The notes beneath the pieces were generated by a model that saw only the letters and a list, made by a program, of their open reading frames with translations, had not been told where the DNA came from and ran no database searches. Positions 37,301 to 45,996 of a stretch of DNA of 64,000 nt are shown piece by piece; position 1 is the first letter of the stretch; each line of letters starts with the position of its first letter. The position numbers were made by a program, and so were the translations under genes. Source of the stretch: Dehalococcoidia bacterium (lineage in GTDB: Bacteria > Chloroflexota > Dehalococcoidia > UBA2979); assembly GCA_009379925.1 (NCBI GenBank), contig WHSU01000004.1:1-64000 (forward strand), given 5' to 3'.

Positions 37301-37695
37301 CCGCGGCAGAGCCGGTCCCCCTGCCTGGACCACGCATCGAGGTCGTCCGAGCCGAGGTGGTCGAGCGCCTCGGGGGTCCCCTTGAGGAAGGCCGCGGACA
37401 TCAACGAGGAGCGTCCGGACAGCTCCGTTGCCAGGTCCACCCACTGCAGCAACTGGTCGAACGTCAATTCGCGCGCGACCGCGGGGCTGGCGCGGAAGTA
37501 CTCCGCCGCCGCCTCCCACGAGCGCAGCGAGCTGTTCGCCAGCTCCACGCCGGCGCGCGCCCATCGCTCTAGCTGCACCTCGTCGAGGGATGGCGACACG
37601 CCCTCGATGCCGCGAGCGAAGTCGTCCGGCAGCGAGGCGCCGAAGCCGCGCAGTTCGGAGGCGTATTGTGCGGTCAGGTCCGCGGAGAGAGTCAT
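34387..37695 (-). CDS. large VWA-domain protein, NorD/CbbO-like, with helical repeats
   Basis: An 1102-residue cytoplasmic protein. Residues 37-342 hold eight units of 37-41 residues, each with a Leu/Trp helix and a second helix ending in an aromatic-x-x-x-Pro pattern (for example AAEYFRASPAVAREL and ALYFQVSPRLLESL), followed by a central region with charged low-complexity stretches (about 690-760). The C-terminus is a VWA domain with the MIDAS motif DMSAS at 878-882 and ILVSDGRPQDHG. This is the NorD/CbbO partner of a MoxR ATPase, and such an ATPase gene lies just upstream. The pair normally helps metal or substrate loading of enzymes such as NO reductase or Rubisco; neither is here, so the client is unknown. 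Confidence 0.88.
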   Translation of the reverse strand: MTLSADLTAQYASELRGFGASLPDDFARGIEGVSPSLDEVQLERWARAGVELANSSLRSWEAAAEYFRASPAVARELTFDQLLQWVDLATELSGRSSLMSAAFLKGTPEALDHLGSDDLDAWSRQGDRLCRGNWKSIALSALYFQVSPRLLESLPLDSIGRLVDIVDQLTERSYELATTCLESAPPIFAALAPADRAPFLAFARAVTRASWADTRLYFERGPRLLESIAPGQRAAFLDLASRVTMSVGRQGFPLFADSAQAIADMPEDDHEALIAFASRLAPGSPAAAMEFLKSAPFIRSRLTPEQMEQWTEVGVDILVNEHNAEGAEAYFRLESTRAEDTLRALSARIELTSINTMLRMYAKALSGEQVSVQSTENLVDRNIGWVTESTATTEGTAIYLPPFVNTFPEQQANFQVYKVFTTHQTGRMEFGSFGYRFAEGGAHTPVTVTEREVRRREAKALEAAQQASDGRNGGSERDAADVATAMQRYFNCFADRTLIGGLFTVVEDTRVDACVAQEYGGIRRWLKRLQEYEADQRPAVHTMALRQAFVENLLRASLGRPDTIRWPASLNSFLEQGLGALKVVEQRGASVQDSAEVAASLYDLAVSIPNVVHNLPEEDWVAPAEDMISVAPSMPGGGEGEPQMMPNGEDLAFENPQQPEFRGDFKPELVQLLMKLKLQQDGKQQDGVNAPLTKEQLMELLENSAEITISEWAEGDLASSLGMFLSNLEKDAGTPAGEKQQGEGQDDQSSGTDGGTDEEELPMRIDYFYYDEWDFRAGDYRPRWTRVGERLSEEGDDDYYDETLRKNHGLVMETRRQFELMRPESFRKIRRLEDGHDIDLDQAIEFIVDKRAGVGPQARFYSRRNKIERDVAVAFLLDMSASTDEEIEKQRQKYDKDDDGDDFDGDPRKYFQWLAQRRAKQALEPPKRIIDLEKESAVLVVEALEAIGDSYGIFGFSGYGRDNVEFHVIKDLTEEYGPRVRKRIAKIEPIRSTRMGPAIRHTIHKLDEYDAKVKILILVSDGRPQDHGYGRDRTEKEYAVHDTKQALNEAKRNGITPFLITVDKEGHDYLKQMCDDIGYEVVDNIESLPRRLPTLYRHLAAE

Positions 37696-37762
37696 CTACC
37701 CTCCGGCCGTGCGCGGCGACCGCCTCCCGGGTCCTGTCGACCAGGGGCAGCCCGCGCGCCGG

Positions 37763-38632
37763 TTACTCGTCGAAGATCGAGGTTACGACTTCCTCGATGG
37801 AGCGCTGCACCTCGACGTCGTCGGTGAGTGCCCACACGATGCCAGTCTGACAGGCGCGGCGCGGGGTGATGCCCTTCGCGATCAACTTGCCGACGTAGAC
37901 CAGCAGACGGGTGGAGACCCCCTCCGCGAGGCCGTGCTCCTTGAGGTTGCGCACCTTCTCGGCCAGCTTCGCCAGCTCCTGGGCGGTGTCGCGGTCCACG
38001 CCGGACTCGACGTGGATGATCTCCGCTTCCTGGTCGCGCGGCGGGTAGTCGAACTCGATCGCGATGAAGCGCTGTCGAGTGGAGTGCTTCAGGTCCTTCA
38101 AGGCGGACTGGTAGCCCGGGTTGTAGGACATCACCAGCAGGAAGCCGTCGGCCGCCTCCAGCAACTCGCCGCGCTTCTCCACGGGGAGCAGGCGTCGGTA
38201 GTCGGTCAGCGGGTGGATGAGGACCGTGGTGTCCTTGCGCGCCTCCACGATCTCGTCCAGGTAGCAGATCGCGCCCGCCTTCACGGCGCGCGAGATCGGC
38301 CCGTCGATCCACCTCGTGTCGTCGCCCTCGAGCAGGTAGCGGCCCACCAGGTCAGACGCCGTCAGGTCCTCGTGGCACGCCACGGTGATGAGCGGCACGC
38401 CCTCTGCCTCGACGTTGCCGATGTGGCGGTGGAGGCGCCAGGACATGTGCTCCACGAAGCGGGTCTTGCCGGAGCCCGTGGGGCCCTTCAGCAGTACGGG
38501 TACGTGCTGCTCGTAGGCGGTCTCGAACAACTCAACCTCGTCGGCGATCGGGAGGTAGTAGGGCTCTTCGGTGATGCGGAAGTCTTCGACCTGCAGCTGC
38601 TTGAAGCCGCTTGTCTGTTCTGCCGTCGTCAA
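37763..38632 (-). CDS. MoxR-type AAA+ ATPase, CbbQ/NorQ family
   Basis: A 289-residue AAA+ ATPase. Walker A is GPTGSGKT at 50-57, Walker B is in [10 protein letters not shown], with the sensor-1 Asn in VMSYNPGYQ, and the C-terminal [15 protein letters not shown] segment matches CbbQ_C. Together with the VWA protein downstream, 67 bases away, it forms a chaperone-like motor in which the VWA protein recruits the client. Start ATG 38632 fits the family N-terminus. Confidence 0.93.
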   Translation of the reverse strand: MTTAEQTSGFKQLQVEDFRITEEPYYLPIADEVELFETAYEQHVPVLLKGPTGSGKTRFVEHMSWRLHRHIGNVEAEGVPLITVACHEDLTASDLVGRYLLEGDDTRWIDGPISRAVKAGAICYLDEIVEARKDTTVLIHPLTDYRRLLPVEKRGELLEAADGFLLVMSYNPGYQSALKDLKHSTRQRFIAIEFDYPPRDQEAEIIHVESGVDRDTAQELAKLAEKVRNLKEHGLAEGVSTRLLVYVGKLIAKGITPRRACQTGIVWALTDDVEVQRSIEEVVTSIFDE

Positions 38633-38863
38633 TGTACCGCCTGCCTCTACTCGGGCCCGCTCAGTCAGCGGCGCGGTGCCCTGTCCGTTGGCCGGGCGTC
38701 CGGCCTCAGATTACGCCTTGAAACCGGAAGCGAATCACGCCCGCGTGTGGAGTGCAACTCCCGCGTACCTGATCGATCCTACGCCATGTCCCACGGAGGC
38801 GAACCGAGCGCGCCCTGCCCGCGACCGCACCCGCCTCGGCGGACCGCTGAGGCGGCGTGCGTC

Positions 38864-39484
38864 TCAGCGCTTCCCGGCCGGCTCCGCGGCGCGCTTCTCC
38901 AGCTGCTTCCAGTGACGCTGGACGCGGCGCTGGAGGTCGTCCACCGAGCCGGAGTTCTCGATCTTGACGTCGGCCCGGTCGCTGCGCTCTTTGTTGGACA
39001 TCTGGGAGCTGATGCGGGCCATGGCCGCATCCTCGCTCAGGCCGTTGCGGGTCCTCAGCCGTTCCACGGCGGTGGCGACCTTCGTGGTGACCACCCAGAC
39101 CTCGTCCACCAGGTCTTCCCAGCCGGCCTCCAACAGGACCGCGGCCTCCAGCACGATGACGTCGTCGCCGCGCTGCTTCGCGTCCTTGATCTCCTGCGCT
39201 GCCAGCTTCTTGATCTCCGGCCACGCAATCTCGTTGAGGCGCTCCATCTGCTCCGGCGCCCCGAACACCTTCCCGCCGAGGATCCGGCGGTCGATCGTCC
39301 CGTCCTTCGCCACGATGTCGTGGCCGAAGGCATTGACGACCTTCTGGAAGCCCGGTGTGCCCGGCTCGTACACGCGGTGCCCGAGGCGGTCGGCGTCGAT
39401 CACGTGCGCGCCCGACTCCGCCAGGTACTGTGCCGCCGTGGACTTGCCCGAGGCGATTCCTCCGGTCAGACCAATCACCCTCAT
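38864..39484 (-). CDS. coaE: dephospho-CoA kinase
   Basis: A 206-residue CoaE, which phosphorylates the 3'-hydroxyl of dephospho-CoA in the last step of CoA synthesis. Walker A is LTGGIASGKST at the start, DADRLGHRVYEPG holds the substrate-binding Asp, and ARISSQMSNKERSDRAD is the lid and C-terminal signature. ATG 39484 has GGGGAG 5 bases upstream; earlier in-frame codons lack a site. CoA supply matches the CoA-thioester theme of the window. Confidence 0.95.
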   Translation of the reverse strand: MRVIGLTGGIASGKSTAAQYLAESGAHVIDADRLGHRVYEPGTPGFQKVVNAFGHDIVAKDGTIDRRILGGKVFGAPEQMERLNEIAWPEIKKLAAQEIKDAKQRGDDVIVLEAAVLLEAGWEDLVDEVWVVTTKVATAVERLRTRNGLSEDAAMARISSQMSNKERSDRADVKIENSGSVDDLQRRVQRHWKQLEKRAAEPAGKR

Positions 39485-39639
39485 CGAGACTCCCCACAGC
39501 GCCCACGCGCGAAGACACACGCTCCGCGTGTCCATTCTATTTCTGTACGAAGTAATGAGCAAATGTTGTACTGCTCATGGACGTGCGAGGACGCGCGAGC
39601 CACGAGAGGTGAAGCAGCGGTGTGAACGGCGGACATACG

Positions 39640-39669
39640 GAGAGGCGGGCCGTCGCCGGCCCGCCTCTC
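39640..39669 (-). terminator. strong hairpin after etfA
   Basis: A perfect 12-bp stem, GAGAGGCGGGCC (39640-39651) and GGCCCGCCTCTC (39658-39669), loop GTCGCC on the plus strand. It lies 27 bases past the EtfA stop on the minus strand. No T-run follows. Confidence 0.7.
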
Positions 39670-39696
39670 AGTTGCGCGCTCGTTCTGGGCGTCGCT

Positions 39697-40668
39697 CTAC
39701 TTTGCGGCCTTGATCGCCTCCGTGAGCGCCGGGACCATCTCCTTGTAGTCACCCACGATGCCGTAGCGCGCGAACTGGAAGATGTTGGCTTCCGGATCCT
39801 TGTTGATGGCGACGATCGTCTTCGCCCCGGAGCAGCCGGCCATGTGCTGGCTGGCGCCTGAGATCGCGACGGCGATGTACAGGTCCGGCGTCACGACCTT
39901 GCCGGTCAGGCCCACCTGCTGGCTTGGCGGATACCAGCCGAGGTCGCACGCGGCGCGCGAGGCGCCCACGGCTGCTCGGTCGGCGCCCAGCGCCTTCGCC
40001 AGCTCCTCCACCACCTGGAAGCCCTCGGGCGCCCCTAGGCCGCGGCCACCGGAGACCACGATGCTCGCGTCCTGCAGTTGCAGGCCGGCGGCCTCCACGA
40101 TCTCGCGGCCGGCGATGGTCGTGCGTGAGTCGGACGCACCCGGCAGCTCGCCGGTTTCGCCGCTGGCGCCGGCGTTCGGCTCCAGCGGGTCCTGCGCCTT
40201 CGCGCGTACGGTCACGATGGCCGGCGAGGTGACGAAGGAGTACGTGGCCATGGCGTTGCCGCCGTAGACCGAGCGCGTCGCCTTCACGGCGCCGCCGTCA
40301 TCCTCCACGTTCAGGCAGTCCATGGCGGCGCCGGTGTCGAGGCGGAACGCGAGCCGCGGCGCCAGTTCGCGGCCCACGTGCGACTGCGCCAGCAGGATGA
40401 CATCGGGGCTGGCCTGCTCAACGGCGTTTTGCACCGCCGCGACCCACTGGTCGCCACGAAACTCGTCGTAGCTCGCATCGTCGCTGGTCAGCACTTTCGT
40501 GGCGCCGCCCTCGAAGGCCTTGGATGCGGCGCCGGAGGCGCCCCCACCCAGTAGCGCTACGGTGATGTTGCTCGCGCCGAGCCGGGAGGCGGCGCCGATC
40601 AGTTCCAGAGTGGTGGCGTTCAGTTCGCCTTCGGCCAGCTCGCCGACCACCAGGGCGTTGGATGCCAT
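39697..40668 (-). CDS. etfA: electron transfer flavoprotein alpha subunit
   Basis: A 323-residue EtfA. The C-terminal FAD domain is clear: VVSGGRGLGAPEGF, DLGWYPPSQQVGLTGKVVTPDLY (split), ISGASQHMAGCSGAKTIVAIN and IFQFARYGIVGDY. It takes electrons from acyl-CoA dehydrogenases together with EtfB and passes them to the membrane FeS protein encoded upstream. It starts 33 bases after etfB and ends in a strong hairpin, so it closes the operon. Confidence 0.96.
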   Translation of the reverse strand: MASNALVVGELAEGELNATTLELIGAASRLGASNITVALLGGGASGAASKAFEGGATKVLTSDDASYDEFRGDQWVAAVQNAVEQASPDVILLAQSHVGRELAPRLAFRLDTGAAMDCLNVEDDGGAVKATRSVYGGNAMATYSFVTSPAIVTVRAKAQDPLEPNAGASGETGELPGASDSRTTIAGREIVEAAGLQLQDASIVVSGGRGLGAPEGFQVVEELAKALGADRAAVGASRAACDLGWYPPSQQVGLTGKVVTPDLYIAVAISGASQHMAGCSGAKTIVAINKDPEANIFQFARYGIVGDYKEMVPALTEAIKAAK

Positions 40669-40701
40669 TCGGTGATTCCCTTTCGTGTGCCCCGCGGGCG
40701 G

Positions 40702-41505
40702 CTAGAGGACCTTGGCGCCCTGCAGCGCCTTCACCAGCGCCTGCGCCTTCTCGGTGGCCGTGTCGCCTTCCATCAGCTCGACCTTGCCCTCCTTCTCCGG
40801 GATGAAGAGCTTCTCGAGCCTCAGGCGTGAGCCCGCCTCACCCACCTCGGCGGCGTCCAGCCCCAGGTCGGCGGCGGTCCAGGTGGTCACGGTCTTGCGC
40901 GCCGCCTGCATGATCTGCTGCAGCTTCGGGTAGCGGGGCTCACCGAACTCGTTGGAGACGGTGACCACGGCCGGTAGCGGCGCCTGCGCCGTCTCGTAGC
41001 CGTCCTCCAGCACGCGCTCGACGCTCAGCTGCTGGCCGTCCAGGGCGACGCCCTTCGCGATGATCGCGGACGGCCAGCCGAGGCCCTCGGCCATCAGCAG
41101 GCCGGTCTGGCCCCAGTCCCAGTCGGCGGCCTGGCGGCCGCAGAAGACCGCGTCCACGTCGCCCAGCTTCTGGACGGCGGCCGTCAGCACCTTCGCCGTC
41201 GTGTGCGGGTCACCTTTCGTGAAGGCCGGGTCGTTCAGCAGCAGGCCCTCGTCGGCGCCCATCGCCAGGACCTGCTTGATGGCGGCCTGTGCGCTTTCGG
41301 CGCCCATGGAAATGACGGTGATCTTGGAGTCACCTGCCGCCTCCTTCAGCCGCAACGCGGCTTCCGCGGCGATGCTGTCGAACTGGCTGAGCACGGGGGC
41401 GATGCCCTGCGCCGGGATGACCTCGTTCTTCTGGGGGTCGATCTTGAACGCCGACGGTGGCGTCTCGGGGTCCGGGATCTGCTTGGCGCAGACGACGAAA
41501 TGCAT
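40702..41505 (-). CDS. etfB: electron transfer flavoprotein beta subunit
   Basis: A 267-residue EtfB: HFVVCAKQIPDPETPPSAFK at the start, IAAEAALRLKEAAGD, the AMP-binding-region FCGRQAADWDWGQTGLLMAEGLGW (split) and the C-terminal recognition loop with LRLEKLFIPEKEG. It pairs with EtfA. It does not show the extra features expected of bifurcating EtfB, but the AMP/FAD choice cannot be settled by eye. ATG 41505 has GGAGGT about 5 bases upstream. Confidence 0.95.
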   Translation of the reverse strand: MHFVVCAKQIPDPETPPSAFKIDPQKNEVIPAQGIAPVLSQFDSIAAEAALRLKEAAGDSKITVISMGAESAQAAIKQVLAMGADEGLLLNDPAFTKGDPHTTAKVLTAAVQKLGDVDAVFCGRQAADWDWGQTGLLMAEGLGWPSAIIAKGVALDGQQLSVERVLEDGYETAQAPLPAVVTVSNEFGEPRYPKLQQIMQAARKTVTTWTAADLGLDAAEVGEAGSRLRLEKLFIPEKEGKVELMEGDTATEKAQALVKALQGAKVL

Positions 41506-41615
41506 CTGGTACCTCCATCAGCGGGAGGCCACCCCCCGCGCTAGCTGCGTCCTGATCGTGCCGTCACGCCTGGTCCGTGCGCCGCGCGCGGCCCAGACGA
41601 TGCTTCGTTGGCGGG

Positions 41616-43871
41616 CTACGTCTCGCGGTCCCCGTCGCTGACCGCGGCGGCGGCCGCCGGCTCTTTCGCCTCGCCGCCGCCCGGGCCGAAGACCGCGCGT
41701 TCCAGCAGCTCCGCGATGTCGAACGGGCGGATGCGGCCCTCTTCCTCCGGCTGCACGGCCGGCACGCCGTCCTCGAACATCTGGATGCAGAACGGGCAGT
41801 TGGAGATGACCTGCTGCGCACCGGTGCGGACCGCTTCCTCGCTCCGCACGTGGTTGACGCGGCGCTCGCCCACCTCTTCCTGCCACATGTTGCCACCGCC
41901 CGCGCCGCAGCACAGGCCCTTGCTCATGTTCCGGCGCATCTCCACCAGGTTCGCGCCGGGCACCATCTCCACGATTTGCCGCGGCGCATCGTACACGCCG
42001 TTGATGCGCCCGAGGTAGCACGAGTCGTGGTACGCCACGTCCTCCCCCACGGGATGCGTAGCACGCAACGAGCCGTCGCGGAGCGCGCCGCTCAGGAACT
42101 CGGTGTGGTGCAGCACCTCGAAGTGCCCGTCGAACTGCGGATACTCGTTCTTGAACGTATTGAAGCAGTGCGGGCAGTTGGTGATAACGCGCTGGACGTT
42201 CTTTTCCTTGAACGTCATCACGAGCTGCTCGGCCAGGATCTGGTAGAGGTACTCGTTACCCAGTCGCCGCGCCGGGTCGCCGTTGCAGGTCTCCTCCTGG
42301 CCCAACACGCCGAAGGAGGCCCCGGACTCACGGAGCAGCTTGAACACGGCCTTTGTGATCGGCAGGTTCCGCTCCACCAGCGCACCGGAGCAGCCGACCC
42401 AGTAGAGGTAGTCCTGGTTCCCGTCGAAGAGCGGGACGTCGCCCAGGCCCTCCATCCACGTGGTGCGCTCCAGGCTGGTGCCGCGCCACGGGTGGCCGCG
42501 CGTCTCCAGGTTCTCCAGCGCGCCCTGCGCCGTCGCGGGAAGGCGCGCCTCGTCCATCACCAGGTAGCGGCGCATGTCCACGATCGTCGGCACGTGCTCG
42601 ATCATGACCGGGCACTCCTGGACGCACGCGCCACAGGTGCGGCAGGCCCAGAGCGTCTCGTCCTTGATCACGTCGCCCACCATCGCCACGGGTGAGACGG
42701 CGCGTGTGTCGCCGCCCTCGTGTCCGACGCGCTGGACCGCCGGCCCCACATCCGCCAGGTGCGCCTTCAGGTCCTGGATCAGGTGCATCGGCGACAGCGG
42801 CTGGCCGGCGAGGTTCGCCGGGCACACCTCGGTGCAACGCCCGCAGCGCACGCAGGCATCGAGTTCGAAGAGCTGCTTCCAGCTGAAGTCCTGGATGTAG
42901 CCCACGCCGAAGATCTCCCGCTCCTCCAGGTTGGGGATGCGGGACAGGCGGCCCGGCGAGTCCGTGCGCAGGAGGAACGCGTTGATCGGCGCGAAGAAGA
43001 TGTGGTCCAGCCGCGTGAAGACGATCAGCCCCAGCCAGCTGAAGGACAGCGTGACGTGGGACCACCAGCTGACGAAGTGCGCGCCCTCCACCTGGCTGCC
43101 CGGCATTTCGAACAGCTCGATGAAGCGCGCGATCGGGTAGGAGATGAAGGCGAAAGGCGCGGCGTCTTCCGTCAGCGTGAGCATGCCGGCGTCGTCCGCG
43201 AATACGCTGGGTTCAGCCGCGATCCGCAGCGCTTCGACGATGAAACCGGTGAGCAGCACCAGGCCGAGGCCGAGGATGATCAGGTGATCCTCGAAGCGCT
43301 CATCCCACCGGATGCGGTGGAAGTCCGAGAAGTAGCGTCGCGCCAGCGCCATGCCGACGCCCACGAGGCCGACGAGGCCGAAGAGGTCGCCGTAGAAGGT
43401 GAAGAAGTTGAGGTAGTCGCCCTTGAGGAACTCGATGCCGAAGTCGTCGTGGACCGCGACCTGGGCCGTGACGAACGTGAGCACGATGATCGAGGAGAAG
43501 ATGCACCAGTGCATGATGCCCGCGTAGCGGTCGCGCCTGACCTTGTCCTGCGCGAGGCCCAGGCGCACCGCGTTGCGCATGCGGTGCGGGATCTCCCGCA
43601 GCACGCTCTGCGCCGTGGGCTGCCCGACCATCCACAGCGTCGCGTGGCGGAGGAAGCCGAAGACCAGCAGGCCGGTGAGCGCCGCGAGGAAGAGGTACGG
43701 GGCCGCGGGTGGGGCGACATCGTTGAAAAACGAGTGCCGGATCAGCTCGCCGGTCTCCTCCTGCAGTTGGAACGACCCGTAGAAACCGAGGACCGACGCG
43801 CCTACGGCGGGCGCAAACCAGGCGCCTATCAGCCGTACCGGCCGTTGCTGGTCCGGGGTCTCAGCCGTCAT
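41616..43871 (-). CDS. ETF:menaquinone oxidoreductase-like FeS membrane protein (FadF/EMF family)
   Basis: A 751-residue membrane oxidoreductase. The N-terminal half has about six transmembrane helices with His residues that can bind haem b (nitrate reductase gamma-like). Then come two 4Fe-4S clusters, Cys340/343/346/350 and Cys410/413/416/420, and two CCG domains (Cys494, Cys529, Cys566/569 and Cys618, Cys654-655, Cys692/695) as in HdrB. This domain order is that of proteins taking electrons from EtfAB to menaquinone in beta-oxidation. It lies just upstream of etfB and etfA on the same strand. The soluble part faces the cytoplasm. Confidence 0.92.
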   Translation of the reverse strand: MTAETPDQQRPVRLIGAWFAPAVGASVLGFYGSFQLQEETGELIRHSFFNDVAPPAAPYLFLAALTGLLVFGFLRHATLWMVGQPTAQSVLREIPHRMRNAVRLGLAQDKVRRDRYAGIMHWCIFSSIIVLTFVTAQVAVHDDFGIEFLKGDYLNFFTFYGDLFGLVGLVGVGMALARRYFSDFHRIRWDERFEDHLIILGLGLVLLTGFIVEALRIAAEPSVFADDAGMLTLTEDAAPFAFISYPIARFIELFEMPGSQVEGAHFVSWWSHVTLSFSWLGLIVFTRLDHIFFAPINAFLLRTDSPGRLSRIPNLEEREIFGVGYIQDFSWKQLFELDACVRCGRCTEVCPANLAGQPLSPMHLIQDLKAHLADVGPAVQRVGHEGGDTRAVSPVAMVGDVIKDETLWACRTCGACVQECPVMIEHVPTIVDMRRYLVMDEARLPATAQGALENLETRGHPWRGTSLERTTWMEGLGDVPLFDGNQDYLYWVGCSGALVERNLPITKAVFKLLRESGASFGVLGQEETCNGDPARRLGNEYLYQILAEQLVMTFKEKNVQRVITNCPHCFNTFKNEYPQFDGHFEVLHHTEFLSGALRDGSLRATHPVGEDVAYHDSCYLGRINGVYDAPRQIVEMVPGANLVEMRRNMSKGLCCGAGGGNMWQEEVGERRVNHVRSEEAVRTGAQQVISNCPFCIQMFEDGVPAVQPEEEGRIRPFDIAELLERAVFGPGGGEAKEPAAAAAVSDGDRET

Positions 43872-43920
43872 GTCCCGCTCGCTTCCCGGGCGTCGTTCGC
43901 GTGTGGCCGGCGGCCAACCG

Positions 43921-45489
43921 CTATCCTGCGGCGACGCCGTACCGCTCGCGCAACTCCGTCTTCAGGATCTTGCCCAGCTGGTTGCGAGGCAGTTCGTCCA
44001 CCCACTCGTAGAGGGCGGGCGCCTTGTAGGAGGCCAGGCGGGACTTCACGTACGCCGTCAGGTCCTCTTCGCTCGGCCGCTCCGCACCGTCCTGGACCAC
44101 GACCGCCTTCACGATCTCGCCCCAGTCGTTGTCCGGGACACCGATCACGGCGGCTTCCGCGATGCTCGGGTGGTCCTCCAGGACCTGCTCGATCTCGGCC
44201 GGCGCTAGGTTCTCGCCGCCGCGGATGATCATGTCCTTGATGCGGCCGGTGATGAAGAGGTAGCCGTCCGCGTCCAGCTTGCCCACGTCGCCCGTGTGCA
44301 GCCAGCCGTCGACCAGCGCGCTGCCGGTGTCCTCGTCGCGCTTGTGGTAGCCACGCATCACGCGGTCACCGCGGATGCAGATCTCGCCCTCTTCGTCCAC
44401 TGCCAGGCGTCGCCCGTCCGGCGCGAGGATGGCGACGTCCACGTCCGGCATCGTGCGGCCGACCGAGCGCAGACGCCGCAGCTTCGCCTCGTTCTCCTCG
44501 GGCGTGCCGTCCAGGCGGTGGTCGTCCGGGCCCAGGAAGGTCATGGAGCCGGTGGCCTCGGTCTGGCCGTAGGCGTTCATCAGGTCGATGCCCCGCGGCG
44601 GGAACACATCGACCGCCTGCCGCACCACGTCGTACGGCATCGGCGCGGCGCCGTAGGTGATCAGGCGCAGCGTGGAGAGGTCGAAACGATCGAAGTCGTC
44701 CACCTCCATCGTCCGCTTGAGCATGGTGGGGACCACGAAGGCGTGGGTCACCTTCTCGCGCTCGATGGCGGCGAGCCACGCCTGCGGCTCGAAGGCCGGC
44801 AGGATCACGAGGCGTCGTCCGGAGAAGATCGCGCTCAACATCGTGGTCGCCCCGGCGATGTGGAAGAACGGGACCGAGACCAGGATCACCTCCTGATCGG
44901 CCGTTGGGTCCGCCGGGCCCTGCGTGTTCACCACCAGCGCCGTCAGCGCCTTGTAGGAGAGCACGACCCCCTTCGGCAGCGAGGTGGTGCCGGAGGTGTA
45001 GATGATCAGAGTGGGGTCGTCGTCCTCGATGTCGGCGAAGACGGGGATGTCCTCGCCGCTTTCGCGGAGCTGGTCGTAGGTCTGGTAGCCGGGCGCCTCG
45101 AAGTCCAGCGTGAAGACGTGCTCGACCTGCGGGACATCGCCACGGATCTCCTCGAGGATGGGCCAGTAGCGCTCGGAGATGAACAGGATGTTCACGTCCG
45201 CGGAGCTGATCATGTACGTCAGCTCTTCCGTCTTCGCGCGGAAGTTCAGCGGGACGAACGTCGCGCCCACGGCAGCGGCGGCATAGTAGATCTCGACGAA
45301 GGCAGGCGAGTTGACGGACATGACGCCCACGTTGGCGCCCTTGCCGGTGCCCAGCGCTTGTAAGGCCTGCGCCAGCCGGTTCACGCGCGACGCGAGGTCC
45401 TGGTACGTCACGCGCTCGTCGTCGCCGGCGACGGCGATGCGGTCGGGCACGATCGCGGAGCTGATGGTCAGGAACTCAGCCGTGTTCAT
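43921..45489 (-). CDS. acyl-CoA ligase, AMP-binding family
   Basis: A 522-residue adenylate-forming enzyme that makes acyl-CoA from a carboxylic acid, ATP and CoA. The P-loop YTSGTTSLPKG is at 164-174, with NAYGQTEATG (A5), DGWLHTGDVG (A7), ITGRIKDMIIRGGENL (A8) and the C-terminal catalytic Lys in NQLGKILK. ATG 45489 has AGGGGGAA upstream. Fifty bases separate it from the FeS membrane protein gene, so the acid activation and ETF oxidation genes are likely one unit. Chain length and type of acid are unknown. Confidence 0.93.
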   Translation of the reverse strand: MNTAEFLTISSAIVPDRIAVAGDDERVTYQDLASRVNRLAQALQALGTGKGANVGVMSVNSPAFVEIYYAAAAVGATFVPLNFRAKTEELTYMISSADVNILFISERYWPILEEIRGDVPQVEHVFTLDFEAPGYQTYDQLRESGEDIPVFADIEDDDPTLIIYTSGTTSLPKGVVLSYKALTALVVNTQGPADPTADQEVILVSVPFFHIAGATTMLSAIFSGRRLVILPAFEPQAWLAAIEREKVTHAFVVPTMLKRTMEVDDFDRFDLSTLRLITYGAAPMPYDVVRQAVDVFPPRGIDLMNAYGQTEATGSMTFLGPDDHRLDGTPEENEAKLRRLRSVGRTMPDVDVAILAPDGRRLAVDEEGEICIRGDRVMRGYHKRDEDTGSALVDGWLHTGDVGKLDADGYLFITGRIKDMIIRGGENLAPAEIEQVLEDHPSIAEAAVIGVPDNDWGEIVKAVVVQDGAERPSEEDLTAYVKSRLASYKAPALYEWVDELPRNQLGKILKTELRERYGVAAG

Positions 45490-45996
45490 GGATTCCCCCT
45501 GCCGTCTGTGGCCGTCCGCCGGCCGCGCGCATGCTGCCCGCACGCCGGCGTTGCGGCCGGACGTGGCGCCCCTCCCATACTGCCCGATGACCGGCTGAGC
45601 GCGCCGGTCGACGGGCCGCGACCGGTGCAGTCATACCGCGTCCCGCTGCAACGGCAAAGCAACCACCCTGCAGCCCCGCGGCTATCGACGCGACGACGGC
45701 CGGCTCGCGCTCGGCTCATCCGATGCGCGTCCTCAGTCTCGACGTGTCCCGGTCCCGCGACCGCGCACTCGTGGCGGCCGCCGCCCCGGACATCGATATC
45801 CACCCACGGCGAGGGCGATCGCGCTCCAAGCGCGCTCACACCTGCCGAAGCCGGCGCGCTCGATGATAGTGAATCGACCCGGTGGGCGCCAGACAACTTG
45901 ACATACCGGGAGCGCGGTACGTTATGGCGAGCGTGCGTCCGCTGGTGCGATTGTGGTAGAGAGCAACTGGACTCGTCGAAATGGCCAGGAGACCTG
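45490..45996. other. divergent intergenic region, 507 bases
   Basis: The longest gene-free stretch in the window, between the acyl-CoA ligase (minus) and the lipoprotein (plus). The open frames crossing it are Arg/Pro/Ser-rich and unlike proteins. The right end holds a TTGACA-based promoter candidate. No tRNA-like fold or repeat is apparent. Confidence 0.5.
45898..45925 (+). promoter_or_regulatory. candidate promoter with palindromic spacer
   Basis: A consensus TTGACA at 45898-45903 is followed 16 bases later by CGTTAT (45920-45925) as a weak -10 box. The spacer contains an inverted repeat TACCG-GGAGCG-CGGTA (45904-45919). It lies about 70 bases before the lipoprotein start. The -35 match is exact; the -10 match is poor. 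Confidence 0.4.

Noticed and set aside
42720-44228. A 502-codon plus-strand open frame opposite the FeS membrane protein and acyl-CoA ligase
   Set aside because: Charged low-complexity antisense translation; the minus strand carries clear FeS and AMP-binding motifs.
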